DNA of 64,000 bases from Nitrobacter sp051535235 (lineage in GTDB: Bacteria; Pseudomonadota; Alphaproteobacteria; Rhizobiales; Xanthobacteraceae), in assembly GCF_051535235.1 (NCBI RefSeq), contig NZ_JBPPLZ010000012.1, positions 1-64,000 of the forward strand, read 5' to 3'. The translations under genes and the position numbers were made by a program. The notes under the pieces were generated by a model that saw nothing but the letters and a program-made list of their open reading frames with translations, was not told the origin of the DNA and ran no database searches. The first letter of the stretch is position 1. The number at the start of each line of letters is the position of its first letter. Below, piece by piece: positions 1-8,986 of this stretch.

Positions 1-118
1 GTACGTTCCCACGCGTTACTCACCCGTCTGCCACTGACGTATTGCTACGCCCGTTCGACTTGCATGTGTTAAGCCTGCCGCCAGCGTTCGCTCTGAGCCA
101 GGATCAAACTCTCAAGTT
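1..118 (-). rRNA. 16S ribosomal RNA, 5' end (partial)
   Basis: The reverse strand reads the conserved 16S start, including AGAGTTTGATCCTGGCTCAG followed by the AACGCTGGCGGCAGGCTTAA block and the first variable helix. Only the first ~118 bases are inside the window; the gene runs off the left edge. The mature 5' end is placed near 118 by alignment to the usual start and may be off by a few bases. The variable bases fit Bradyrhizobiaceae. Confidence 0.97.
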
Positions 119-550
119 GGACTTGAACTTTGAACCGGCTGATCACAACGTTTGACGAGGTCCCACCATTTTTTTGCTGACCCAATTCTTGCGAATTGAA
201 TCAGACAGACATCCGCGATTCACATCGCTGATGACGATGGTGTAACCTTTGAAACGTGTACCGCCGAAGTCTTTCGTCCGGCCTCAAATGCAGAACAGCC
301 GAAGCTTTTCTACAATCGAGACCCGCAAGGACTCCGCCGTCCACGTTTCTCTTTCTTCATCTTCACTTGTCAAACAGCCCGAGTCCGAGGACCCAACTTC
401 CATCGCTGGAAGCCACGTGAAGCACTCATCGGACGACAAATAACAACCGATGGCTATCGGCTGTTGATTCACTCAACCTAGTGAGGAGCTTCACAGGCGT
501 AGCTAGATGCCTTGGCAAAGGCCAAAGCAGCGCCGCGCTCAGTGGGCGGT
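119..550 (-). other. rRNA operon leader (pre-16S spacer)
   Basis: This is the transcribed leader between the rRNA promoter and mature 16S. It has no supportable gene; short open frames here lack family features. On the transcribed strand a tight hairpin at 183-198 has six pairs, CAATTC/GAATTG, closed by a GCAA tetraloop of the GNRA type, as expected for a structured pre-rRNA leader. Individual antitermination boxes were not securely identified. Confidence 0.6.
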
Positions 551-579
551 TTATAGTCCCACCCTCAGACGCTTGTCAA
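551..579 (-). promoter_or_regulatory. rRNA operon promoter
   Basis: On the reverse strand a perfect -35 hexamer TTGACA (574-579) is followed after exactly 17 bases by CTATAA (551-556), then a GC-rich discriminator. It points at the 16S gene about 430 bases downstream. Bases 580-984, upstream of it, hold nothing I can support. Confidence 0.7.
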
Positions 580-984
580 CGCCCATCGTCAACAAATTGT
601 TGCCCTGGGCAAAACTCCTTCGCAGCGCGAAAAAGCCCTGCCCGTCATGGGACTCACGCCGTACTTGAGCCACATTCCTGCGACGTTCTCACAAGGAAAT
701 AAGTCTTGAATCGCCGATTGCTAGGGGGCATCGGCCGGCAGCAGGATTTCGGTGGCTTCAGGAGAGGGCGATCGGCAAGCGCATCGCCTCATCCAGGCCA
801 CCGTGACGCATCAAGGGGTTCAGACGCCATTGATGTTCGCGACTCCGCTCGGCACGGCGTGCACGCGAGTCTTGGACGAGCATGAAAAACCCGCGGTTTC
901 TATCGCGCCTTCCTCCGGGGGGAGCTGGAGTCCGCGAGGTGCAGGAATTTAGCCGGTCGCAGGCGGACATCGGGGGACAACGGT

Positions 985-3036
985 TTGAATACGGCACGCG
1001 GTGGACATGGCGGACGCGAGACCGGGACCATCGACCTCGGCCACGAACCGCCGCTGTCCGCCGATGGATCCGAAGCAGCCGTGATCGATCGCCGCCGCAT
1101 CTCCGTGCAGTGGTTCAGCGGCACCATTCTCACAGGCTTGTGCGGCGCGGCCCTCATCGGCGGCGCCGTTTTCGCGTCGCTTGATGGCGAGACCACCTTT
1201 GCAAGGATGCCCGAGCGCGTGGAAGGCGCGCTGCGCGGCTCGGTCGGCGCCGGGGACCATCAAACCAGCCTGCACAAAAGCGACCGCCTGCCGCCGCCGA
1301 GCGAGGCCGCCGCCGCAAGGCAGGTTATCCGCGTATCGACCGTGACCCGCGCCGGCAGCCGCGACGTGATGCGCGTGCGGCCCTTCGTTCGCGTGTCCGG
1401 CAACCTGTCGATGGCGACCAGCGACCTCAGCGCGAAAATCCCGCCGTTCAACGCCCAGCGGCTGCTGTCCGACGTCGGAAGCCCCGCCCGAAGCGGATCC
1501 GACGATGCCAATGCGGCCGCCGCGGCCGAACCCGACGCCGAAGTCTCCTTTGTCACCCGCGACCTCGCGCCGCTGCTGCCGAAGGCGAAGATCGCGACCA
1601 CGATTCCGATCGATGAAATCATGGGACGGGTGCGCGATGCCTCGAACTGGCGCGGCAACAGCGGCGTGAGGTACACCATGGCCGATGCGACGGCCGACGC
1701 CGCCGGCGCGACGTCGAGCATCAAGATGGCCTATGCCGGCGAAGGCGGCGTCGATCCCTATGCCGGATTTGAAGCCCGCATCGTTCCCGAAAACGTGACG
1801 CTGCTCCCGAAGACCAAGGATCAGCTCACCGGCGGCAATCCGGTCGGCGAGCGCGTGCATCTGGTCAAGAAAGGCGACACCGTCGTCTCGGTGCTGCGCG
1901 ACCAGGGCGCGACGCCGGAAGAAGCGAGGTCGATCGCCGCGACGCTGGGGCCGCGCGGCCGCGACGGCGGCCTCAGGGAAGGCGAGAGGCTGCGCATCCT
2001 GATGGCGCCCGCGGGCCCCGGCCAGCGGCTTCAGCCCTATCGCGTGATCGTGGCGAACGACTCGACGATCGAGGCCGTCGCCGCACTGTCGGATCTCGGC
2101 AATTATGTCGCCGTCGACGTCACAAGCATGAATTCGGGCGGAGAGATTGCCGACAATAACGATGACGATGACGACGATGGCAGCGGCGTCCGGCTTTATC
2201 AAAGCATCTATGAGACCGCGTTGCGCGACAAGGTACCGCCCGCGATCATCGAAGACATGGTCCGCATCTACTCCTATGACGTCGATTTCCAGCGCAAGGT
2301 CCAGCCCGGCGATTCGTTCGACGTCTTCTATGCCGGCGACGATGAGGCAACGCCGACGACCGAAAAGAACGAGGTGCTTTATGCCTCGCTCACCGTCGGC
2401 GGCGAGACAAAGAAATACTATCGCTTCCAGACCCCCGATGACGCCGTCGTCGACTACTACGACGAGACCGGCAAGAGCGCGAAGAAGTTCCTGGTCCGCA
2501 AGCCGGTCGCCAGCGCCATCATGCGGTCCGGCTTCGGCATTCGGCGTCACCCCATCCTCGGCTACGTGAAGATGCATACCGGCGTCGACTGGGCCACGCC
2601 GTACGGCACGCCGATCTTCGCGACCGGAAACGGCGTGGTGGAGAAAGCCGAATGGGAAGGCGGTTACGGCAAGTACGTCCGCATCAAGCACAACAACGGC
2701 TATGAAACCGCCTACGGTCATATGTCCGCCTTCGCCAAGGGCATGGAGCCCGGCAAGCGCGTGCGGCAGGGCCAGGTGATCGGGTTCGTCGGCTCGACGG
2801 GCCGCTCCACCGGAGCGCACGTCCACTACGAAATCCTGGTCAATGGCCGCTTCGTCGACCCGATGCGCGTCAGGCTTCCGCGCGGGCGGTCGCTGGAGGG
2901 TCCGCTCCTTGCCAGTTTCGAGAAAGAACGCGACCGGCTCGAGGCGATGATGAACAGCCGCAATGCCGGCGCCCGTGTGTCGGATGCCGCGGGCTCCCCT
3001 GCCCTGCCGCAAGCCCGCCAGATCACCAACCGCTGA
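985..3036 (+). CDS. M23 family metallopeptidase (LytM-type, membrane-anchored)
   Basis: Predicted zinc endopeptidase acting on peptidoglycan cross-links in the periplasm, or a LytM-type amidase activator. 683 aa. A single membrane segment near residues 43-65 would place the long C-terminal part outside. A LysM/OapA-like stretch (VKKGDTVVSVL) lies near residue 293. The M23 domain occupies roughly 505-640 with the zinc motifs HTGVD (H531, D535) and HVHYE (H612, H614) intact, so it is likely enzymatically active. The start is TTG, preceded by GGGGGA at good spacing; no in-frame ATG occurs nearby. A run of Asp codons around 2155-2190 forms a flexible acidic linker. It stands alone beside the rRNA promoter region and is convergent with the DUF1850 gene. 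Confidence 0.9.
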   Translation: MNTARGGHGGRETGTIDLGHEPPLSADGSEAAVIDRRRISVQWFSGTILTGLCGAALIGGAVFASLDGETTFARMPERVEGALRGSVGAGDHQTSLHKSDRLPPPSEAAAARQVIRVSTVTRAGSRDVMRVRPFVRVSGNLSMATSDLSAKIPPFNAQRLLSDVGSPARSGSDDANAAAAAEPDAEVSFVTRDLAPLLPKAKIATTIPIDEIMGRVRDASNWRGNSGVRYTMADATADAAGATSSIKMAYAGEGGVDPYAGFEARIVPENVTLLPKTKDQLTGGNPVGERVHLVKKGDTVVSVLRDQGATPEEARSIAATLGPRGRDGGLREGERLRILMAPAGPGQRLQPYRVIVANDSTIEAVAALSDLGNYVAVDVTSMNSGGEIADNNDDDDDDGSGVRLYQSIYETALRDKVPPAIIEDMVRIYSYDVDFQRKVQPGDSFDVFYAGDDEATPTTEKNEVLYASLTVGGETKKYYRFQTPDDAVVDYYDETGKSAKKFLVRKPVASAIMRSGFGIRRHPILGYVKMHTGVDWATPYGTPIFATGNGVVEKAEWEGGYGKYVRIKHNNGYETAYGHMSAFAKGMEPGKRVRQGQVIGFVGSTGRSTGAHVHYEILVNGRFVDPMRVRLPRGRSLEGPLLASFEKERDRLEAMMNSRNAGARVSDAAGSPALPQARQITNR

Positions 3037-3080
3037 GGCGGGGTGATCAAAGCCGGGAGAAAACCGATCCGCATGTCGGC

Positions 3081-3464
3081 TCAATGTGAGGGTTGCTCAC
3101 ATGCGCGCAGCGTCGTGATGTGAACGCCCACGGGATGGCCCAGGATGTCGGACAAGGTGCGACAGCTTCCGTCCACACACAGCCGCCACTCGCCGGCCAG
3201 GCCTGAATTGCCGAGCACGAGTTGCGGCATCGGAGCGCGCTTCGGCCGCCACTGAAACCAGCCATCGATGAGCCGCGCCTCCGGCGGCGGCTCCATGCCG
3301 GCGCCCGAGCCCTTCACGCGCGCTTCCACCAGTTCGAGGCCAAGCGGCGTGACGCGCCAGTCTTCCTGCCAGTCGACCTTTTCGATCGAATGGGTCCACA
3401 CCAGCGTGAACGCCGCAAGCGCCAGCGCCTTGGTGACACCCGCCGAGATCAGGCAAAGGCTCAT
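3081..3464 (-). CDS. DUF1850 domain-containing protein
   Basis: 127 aa, with an N-terminal hydrophobic segment that looks like a signal/anchor (MSLCLISAGVTKALALAAF). The rest is a small predicted beta-rich domain with two cysteines. DUF1850 proteins are regular companions of TAXI-type TRAP transporters; their function is unknown. The start chosen overlaps the permease stop by four bases (ATGA), which indicates translational coupling and rules out a longer start. It is the last gene of the TRAP operon. Confidence 0.82.
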   Translation of the reverse strand: MSLCLISAGVTKALALAAFTLVWTHSIEKVDWQEDWRVTPLGLELVEARVKGSGAGMEPPPEARLIDGWFQWRPKRAPMPQLVLGNSGLAGEWRLCVDGSCRTLSDILGHPVGVHITTLRACEQPSH

Positions 3465-5566
3465 GTCGCAGCCGCCGCGGACCGGGATCGTTGCCGCCAC
3501 TGCCACACCAGGATCGCGAGCGTCAACACGTAGCCCAACCAGTCGCTGTACTGGAATTCACCGAGCAGGCAGAGTGCGGCGACAAATGCGATGACCCGTT
3601 CCACGAGCCTCATTCGTGTAAACAGGTAGCCGATCGCGACCATGCCGAACAATCCGATCGCCACCAGCGCCTTGACGGTCGAATAGGCCACGGCGCCGTA
3701 GAAGCCGAGTTCGGCCGCCATCGGATCGCCGGCCTGCAACATCAGCGACGGCGAATACACCGCGATGAACGGAATCACGTAGCCGGCCAGCGCGATCCGC
3801 ATCGCCTCCCAGCCGATCTTGTCCGGATTTTCCTTGGCGATCGGCGCGGCCGCAAGCGCCGCCAGCGCTACCGGCGGCGAGAGATCGGCCATGATGCCGT
3901 AATAGAATGCGAACATATGGCTCACGATCAGCGGAACGCCCAATTTGGCGAGCGCCGGCGCGGCGAGCGAGGCCGTGATGATGTAGGTCGGGATGGTCGG
4001 AATGCCGGTGCCGAGCAGGATCGACAGCAGCATCGTCATGATAAGCGCCAGGAACAGGCTCCTGGCGCCAAGACCGATCACCCAGCCGCCGAAGACGGTG
4101 CCGACGCCGGTCTGCGTCATCATGCCGATGATGGTGCCGACGATGGCGCAGGCCATGCCGACGGCAAGCGCCGACTTGGAACTCTCGGCGAGCGAGTCGC
4201 GGCAGGCTCCCAGCGTGGCCCGTCCCCCCCGCGTCAGCAGGCTGAGCAGGGCCAGGCCCGCAATCACGTAGGATACAAACACGATATCGAGACCGTTACG
4301 CGACAACACGCCGACGATCAGCGCAAGCCCGATCCAGAACACATAGCGCAACGCCTTGTTGGGCAGGCCGAGCACGATGCTGGCGCCGAGGATCAGCGTC
4401 ACCGTCAGCGACAGGCCGATGATGCCGGCGTAGAGCGGCGTGAACCCCTCGAACAGCATGTAGACCAGCGCGGCCAGCGGCAGCACGAGAAACCAGCGAT
4501 CGACCAGCGCCTTCCAGGCGCTGGGGATCTCCGACCGCGCCATGCCGACGAGCCCGTTCTTGCCGGCTTCGAGATGCACCATCCAGAATGCGGAGGCGAA
4601 ATAGAGAACGGCCGGAATCACGGCGGCCTTGACGATGACGGAGTAATCGACGCCGAGCGTTTCCGCCATGATGAAGGCGACCGCGCCCATCACTGGCGGC
4701 ATGATCTGCCCGCCCATCGAGGCGGTGGCCTCGACGCCCGCGGCGAACGCGCGGCGATAGCCGAACCTGATCATCAGCGGAATCGTGAACTGGCCGACCG
4801 TGACCACGTTCGCCACGCCGGAGCCCGAGATCGTGCCCATCAGGCCCGACGCGATCACCGCGACCTTTGCGGGCCCGCCGCGGGTGCGGCCGAACAGCCC
4901 GAGCGAGACGTCGGTGAAGAGCTGGATCATGCCGGCGCGTTCGAGGAACGAGCCGAACATGATGAACAGGAAGATGTAGGTCGCGGACACGTAGATCGGA
5001 ACGCCGTAGAACCCTTCAGTGCCGTAGGACAGATGAGTGATGATCTGATCGAAGGCATAGCCGCGATGATTGAACGGCGCCGGCAGATATTGCCCGAAGA
5101 ACCAGTAGACGATGCACGCGCCGCACATCAGCGGCAGCGCGAGACCCATCAGCCTGCGGGTGCCTTCAAAGATCAGCACGGCGAGCAGGGTTCCGACCAC
5201 AAGATCGAGCGTGGTGGGGTCACCGTCACGCAGGATCAGGTCGGCGTAGAATATCCACTGGTAGAGGCCACACAGAAATCCGATGCCGCCGATGAACCAG
5301 CCGAGCGCGCGGCCCGCATTGCTCTTCGCGGTGAAGTTGGCCACCAGCCCGAACGTCATCAGGATCAGGAAGCCGACATGAACGCCACGCACCACCTGAC
5401 TTGGCAGCACGTTCCAGGCCGCGATCACGATCTGAAAGGCGGCGAACGCGATGCCGATGGCGTAAGCAAGGTATCCCCAGCCGCCGGGACCGAACCCTGC
5501 GGGGAATCCGTGTTCGAAATTATCGAACTGCGTGACGGGTGCCGCGGCGGCTTGCGGCTGCGACAT
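3461..5566 (-). CDS. TRAP transporter permease, fused 4TM/12TM (TAXI type)
   Basis: Inner-membrane permease of a tripartite ATP-independent transporter, in which DctQ-like and DctM-like parts form one polypeptide, as is standard for TAXI systems. 701 aa with about 16 or more hydrophobic segments across the whole length and DctM-type glycine-rich loops (for example GLMGTISGSGVANVVTVGQF). Transport would be driven by an ion gradient; the substrate is unknown, often dicarboxylates or glutamate in the family. An ATG with GAGAGG just upstream was chosen over a TTG 14 codons earlier whose Shine-Dalgarno sequence abuts the codon. The gene lies between the binding-protein gene and DUF1850. Confidence 0.92.
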   Translation of the reverse strand: MSQPQAAAAPVTQFDNFEHGFPAGFGPGGWGYLAYAIGIAFAAFQIVIAAWNVLPSQVVRGVHVGFLILMTFGLVANFTAKSNAGRALGWFIGGIGFLCGLYQWIFYADLILRDGDPTTLDLVVGTLLAVLIFEGTRRLMGLALPLMCGACIVYWFFGQYLPAPFNHRGYAFDQIITHLSYGTEGFYGVPIYVSATYIFLFIMFGSFLERAGMIQLFTDVSLGLFGRTRGGPAKVAVIASGLMGTISGSGVANVVTVGQFTIPLMIRFGYRRAFAAGVEATASMGGQIMPPVMGAVAFIMAETLGVDYSVIVKAAVIPAVLYFASAFWMVHLEAGKNGLVGMARSEIPSAWKALVDRWFLVLPLAALVYMLFEGFTPLYAGIIGLSLTVTLILGASIVLGLPNKALRYVFWIGLALIVGVLSRNGLDIVFVSYVIAGLALLSLLTRGGRATLGACRDSLAESSKSALAVGMACAIVGTIIGMMTQTGVGTVFGGWVIGLGARSLFLALIMTMLLSILLGTGIPTIPTYIITASLAAPALAKLGVPLIVSHMFAFYYGIMADLSPPVALAALAAAPIAKENPDKIGWEAMRIALAGYVIPFIAVYSPSLMLQAGDPMAAELGFYGAVAYSTVKALVAIGLFGMVAIGYLFTRMRLVERVIAFVAALCLLGEFQYSDWLGYVLTLAILVWQWRQRSRSAAAAT

Positions 5567-5718
5567 CTCGAACCTCTCGGCGGACACCGTGTCCGGTCCT
5601 TGTTTCAATCCTCCGTCCGAAATTCAGTCGTTTCGACGACATACGCCGGCGGCGGACACCATCGATCACGCCCGCCGCGCCGTCTCCGGAATAATGCTGG
5701 CCCAACCGTCGGCCGGCG

Positions 5719-6666
5719 CTACTTGATGAGTCCTTTTTCCTTGAAGTAGCGGATCGCGCCGGGGTGCAACGGAACCGGGCTATTCATCGCAGCGTCTTCC
5801 AGCTTGATGCCGCGCGCGGCCGAGTGTGCTGAAATCAGGTCGGGAAGCGACTCATAGACCAGCTTCGTCATCTGGTAGGCGAGATCGTCGGACACCGCCG
5901 AACTGGTGACGAGGTAATTGACGACGGCCGCGGTCGGAACGTCCTTGTCCTGCCCCTTGTAGGTGTTGGCCGGAATGATCGCCGAGACAAATGGCGGCCC
6001 GATCTTGTCGACGATTTCCTTCGGCACCGAGACCACGACGATGTCGCTCGAATTGCTGAGATCCTTCAGCGAAGCGACGCCAAGACCGGCCGATTGCAGC
6101 GTCGCGGTGAGTTGCCTGTTCTTCATCAGGTCGACGGACTCGGCGAACGGCAGATACTCCACCTTGCCGAGATCCTTGTAGTCCATGCCCGCCGCTTTCA
6201 GGATCGCCCGCGAGTTCAGTTCGGTCCCTGATTTCGGCGCGCCGACCGAGAGAGTCTTGCCCTTGAGATCGGCCAGCGTCTTGATGCCGCTGTCCGCGGT
6301 CGCAACGATCTGGATATAGTTCGGATAGATCGCGCCGATGGTCCGCAGCTTGGTCAGTTTGGTCTTGAAACCGGCCTCGGCGTCGCCCTCCCACGCCGCT
6401 TTCAGCGAGTCGCCGAGCGTGAAGGCGATCTCGCCACGCCCCTGCTCCAGCAGATTGAGATTCTCGACCGAGGCCTTGGTCGCCTGGACCTGGGTTTTCA
6501 CGTTCGGGATCTTGTCGCTGTATATTTTGCCGATGGCGACGCCGAGCGGATAGTAAACGCCGGAGGTTCCCCCGGTCAGCACGTTGATGAACTGCTGCGT
6601 GTGGGCGGCAGGGACCGAAAGGACGGCGGCTGACAAGGCAACGGCAACGATGAATTTCGAACCCAT
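5719..6666 (-). CDS. TAXI family TRAP transporter solute-binding protein
   Basis: Periplasmic receptor that hands substrate to the fused permease downstream. 315 aa with a clear signal peptide, cleaved near residue 24 after SVPAAHT. The TAXI hallmark GGTSGVYYPLG follows directly, and the binding-protein fold continues to the C-terminus. The ATG used has GGGAG nine bases upstream; the open frame extends 52 codons further, but that extension would destroy the signal peptide. About 150 bases separate it from the permease gene, consistent with one leftward operon. Confidence 0.92.
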   Translation of the reverse strand: MGSKFIVAVALSAAVLSVPAAHTQQFINVLTGGTSGVYYPLGVAIGKIYSDKIPNVKTQVQATKASVENLNLLEQGRGEIAFTLGDSLKAAWEGDAEAGFKTKLTKLRTIGAIYPNYIQIVATADSGIKTLADLKGKTLSVGAPKSGTELNSRAILKAAGMDYKDLGKVEYLPFAESVDLMKNRQLTATLQSAGLGVASLKDLSNSSDIVVVSVPKEIVDKIGPPFVSAIIPANTYKGQDKDVPTAAVVNYLVTSSAVSDDLAYQMTKLVYESLPDLISAHSAARGIKLEDAAMNSPVPLHPGAIRYFKEKGLIK

Positions 6667-6993
6667 CAGATCGTTCTCCCGTTTGCTCGGAAGAAAGTGA
6701 CCGGGTGGCGCGACGCGGTCAACGTGAAACAAACGAAGGTACGACGAAAACCGCTTTAGACATTGGTATGAGTGAAGGCGCCTGCGAACACACATACGGA
6801 CCGCGCGCGCATATCCGAACATCCGCCTCCATGAACTTCGGCCTGTTCTCGCGTGTCAGCAAGGCACGTGCGGCGCAACCCAATATTGTTCCAGCGTCCA
6901 GACGGGTTTCCCTGCGGCCGAATCCGGCGGATAACAGCGGGCTGTTCAACCCGTCAGTCCTTTTTTGCACCGTGCGAGCGCAAGATCCGAGCC

Positions 6994-8280
6994 ATGACCG
7001 AACAACGCAACCTTTTGCGCGCGATCTTCGACGCGGCCGTGGCCGCCGCTCATCCCGACAACATTCTCGATGCGCACCTGCCGCGCGCCCCGAAAGGTCG
7101 CGTGATCTGCCTTGCCGCGGGAAAAAGCGCGGCCGCCATGGCCGCGGTCGTGGAACGGCATTACCTCGACGCCGCGGGACTCGACCCCGAACGTCTGGTT
7201 GGCATGGCCACGACACGTCATGGCCACGGCGTTCCGACACGCCGCATCGCAGCGATCGAGGCCGGCCATCCCGTGCCCGACGAGGCGAGCCTGCGCGGCG
7301 CCGATCTCAGCTTGAGGCTCGCGAGCAGCGCCACCCCCGACGATCTGCTGCTGGTCCTGCTGTCGGGCGGCGGATCGGCCAACTGGATCGCGCCCGTGGA
7401 CGGCGTATCGCTCGCGCAGAAGCAGCAGGTCAACCGCGCTTTGCTCCGATCCGGCGCGCCGATCGGCGACGTCAACACGGTGCGCCGGCATCTGTCGCGC
7501 ATCAAGGGCGGGCGGCTGGCGCGGGCGGGACGATGCGCGGAGATCGTGACGCTGGCGATATCGGATGTGCCGCGCGACGAACCGGCCGACATTGCCTCCG
7601 GCCCGACCGTGCCCGATCCGACCACGCTGGCCGACGCCCGCGCGCTGGTCGCTAAGTACAATCTCACGCTCGACGACGCCGTCATCCGCGCCCTCAACGA
7701 CCCGGCCAACGAGAGTTGCAAGCCGGGCGACACCGCCTTCGCGCGCGCCCGCTTCGAGATTATCGCGCGCCCCGGCGTCTCGCTCGCCGCAGCCGTCAGG
7801 CTCGCGCGCGATGCCGGCTTTGAGGTGGTCGACCTCGGCGCCGATCTCGAAGGCGAGGCCCGCGATGTCGCCGCGGATCATGCAAGGGTGGCGCTGAAGG
7901 CGCGCGCTGACGGACGGAAACTTGCGATCCTGTCAGGCGGCGAGCTTACGGTGACGGTGCGCGGCGATGGGCGCGGCGGACCCAACCAGGAATACGCGCT
8001 GTCGCTGGTATCGCAACTCAAGGATACGCCCGGCATCTCGGCACTGGCGGCCGACACCGACGGCGCCGACGGCGGCGCGGGCAGCGCGACCGATCCGGCC
8101 GGCGCCGTGATCGATGCCCGCACCTTTGCGACCATGCGCGCGCAACACCTCGATCCCCTCGCCTATCTCGCCAACAACGACGCCACCGCGTTCTTCGCAG
8201 CCACCGGCGATCTGCTGCTGACCGGTCCGACCCTCACCAATGTCAACGACATCCGCGCCATTCTGGTTGATGCCGTCTGA
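6994..8280 (+). CDS. glycerate 2-kinase (MOFRL / DUF4147 family)
   Basis: Predicted to phosphorylate D-glycerate to 2-phosphoglycerate, linking glyoxylate, tartrate or serine-cycle carbon to glycolysis; homologues are often labelled hydroxypyruvate reductase TtuD. 428 aa. The N-terminal DUF4147 region contains CLAAGKSAAAM and the glycine-rich LLSGGGSANW loop. The C-terminal MOFRL region shows LSGGELTVTVRG and DTDGADG. The ATG opening MTEQRN was chosen because homologues start there and the upstream 47 codons look non-coding. It is divergent from the TAXI operon; nothing visible ties the two functionally. Confidence 0.88.
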   Translation: MTEQRNLLRAIFDAAVAAAHPDNILDAHLPRAPKGRVICLAAGKSAAAMAAVVERHYLDAAGLDPERLVGMATTRHGHGVPTRRIAAIEAGHPVPDEASLRGADLSLRLASSATPDDLLLVLLSGGGSANWIAPVDGVSLAQKQQVNRALLRSGAPIGDVNTVRRHLSRIKGGRLARAGRCAEIVTLAISDVPRDEPADIASGPTVPDPTTLADARALVAKYNLTLDDAVIRALNDPANESCKPGDTAFARARFEIIARPGVSLAAAVRLARDAGFEVVDLGADLEGEARDVAADHARVALKARADGRKLAILSGGELTVTVRGDGRGGPNQEYALSLVSQLKDTPGISALAADTDGADGGAGSATDPAGAVIDARTFATMRAQHLDPLAYLANNDATAFFAATGDLLLTGPTLTNVNDIRAILVDAV

Positions 8281-8332
8281 TCGGCAGCGCTGCGGGTCTG
8301 GTCCTCATGCGGCCGACGCGCGACGTGCCGGT

Positions 8333-8920
8333 TCAGGCCGCGGCTTCGTGCTCCTGACAGATCGCGCCGCTGTCGGCATCGGAGAGCGGCTCGTCGAGCA
8401 CCGCGCAATGATGCGGCGCGGCATGGCCCGGCAAGGCATTGCAGCGAAAATGCCGGCAGGTCCGGCAAATGCCAAAGGCGCGACCGTTATTGCGCGCGAT
8501 CATCGCCGACAGGACGGCCTGCAGCGTCGCCAGCAGTTCGGCGGGATCGCCGCCGGTGCCGACCGTGATGTCGTCCGCCAGTTGCCTCAGCGGATCGTCT
8601 CTCAACACGGCCTCGCCGCGCCGGGTCAGCGCCAATTCGACCGAGCGGCCGTCGCGCCGGCTGGCCTGCCGCGACGCCAGCCCCTTCTGCTCCAGCGCGA
8701 TCAGGGTTTGGGAAATGGTGCCGCGGGTGGAGCCGGCATAATCGGCCAGCGCCGCCGGCGTGCGCGAAAAGCGGTTGGCGCGCGACAGGTAGCGCAACGC
8801 CTCCCACTGCGCGGGATTAAGCCCGGCAATGTTGACGCCGCTGCGGCTCAGCCGGTCGAGCCGGCCGATCAGATAGGCCGCCTCATGCGACGCAGATGGT
8901 AGCGACTCGCTATTTTTCAT
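8333..8920 (-). CDS. MarR family transcriptional regulator with cysteine-rich tail
   Basis: 195 aa. Residues ~1-140 form a MarR winged-helix domain (LSRANRFSRTPAALADYAG then STRGTISQTLIALEQKGL as recognition region, and a charged wing). The C-terminal ~50 residues carry CRTCRHFRC, a further C/H pair and a final CQEHE, which could bind a metal or sense redox; this is an extension beyond ordinary MarR proteins. The gene is divergent from the secreted-protein gene at 8987. One of two matching palindromes in the shared control region falls on its own codons 3-7, which argues for autorepression. Confidence 0.88.
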   Translation of the reverse strand: MKNSESLPSASHEAAYLIGRLDRLSRSGVNIAGLNPAQWEALRYLSRANRFSRTPAALADYAGSTRGTISQTLIALEQKGLASRQASRRDGRSVELALTRRGEAVLRDDPLRQLADDITVGTGGDPAELLATLQAVLSAMIARNNGRAFGICRTCRHFRCNALPGHAAPHHCAVLDEPLSDADSGAICQEHEAAA

Positions 8921-8968
8921 TGACTCAATCCAGATTGTCAGTCACACCATATGGTATCGACTCGATAT
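8898..8968. promoter_or_regulatory. paired MarR operators
   Basis: Two 16-bp sites, GGTAGCGACTCGCTAT (8898-8913) and GGTATCGACTCGATAT (8953-8968), are spaced exactly 55 bp apart in the same orientation. Each has a perfect 13-bp palindromic core (6-1-6), and the substitutions between copies are compensating, so symmetry is kept. The first lies within the start of the MarR coding sequence and the second 19 bp before the divergent gene. Five helical turns between them suggests cooperative binding. The palindrome ACCATATGGT touches the second site. Confidence 0.72.
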
Positions 8969-8986
8969 TATCAATCGGAGTATTGC

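Noticed and set aside
949..3084. 711-codon open frame on the reverse strand
   Set aside because: It is antisense to the M23 peptidase gene, which has intact catalytic motifs; the reverse product is Ala/Arg/His-rich with no domain.
3491..5749. 752-codon open frame on the forward strand
   Set aside because: Antisense to the TRAP permease; composition (Arg/Gln/His/Asp-rich) is typical of a shadow frame in high G+C DNA.
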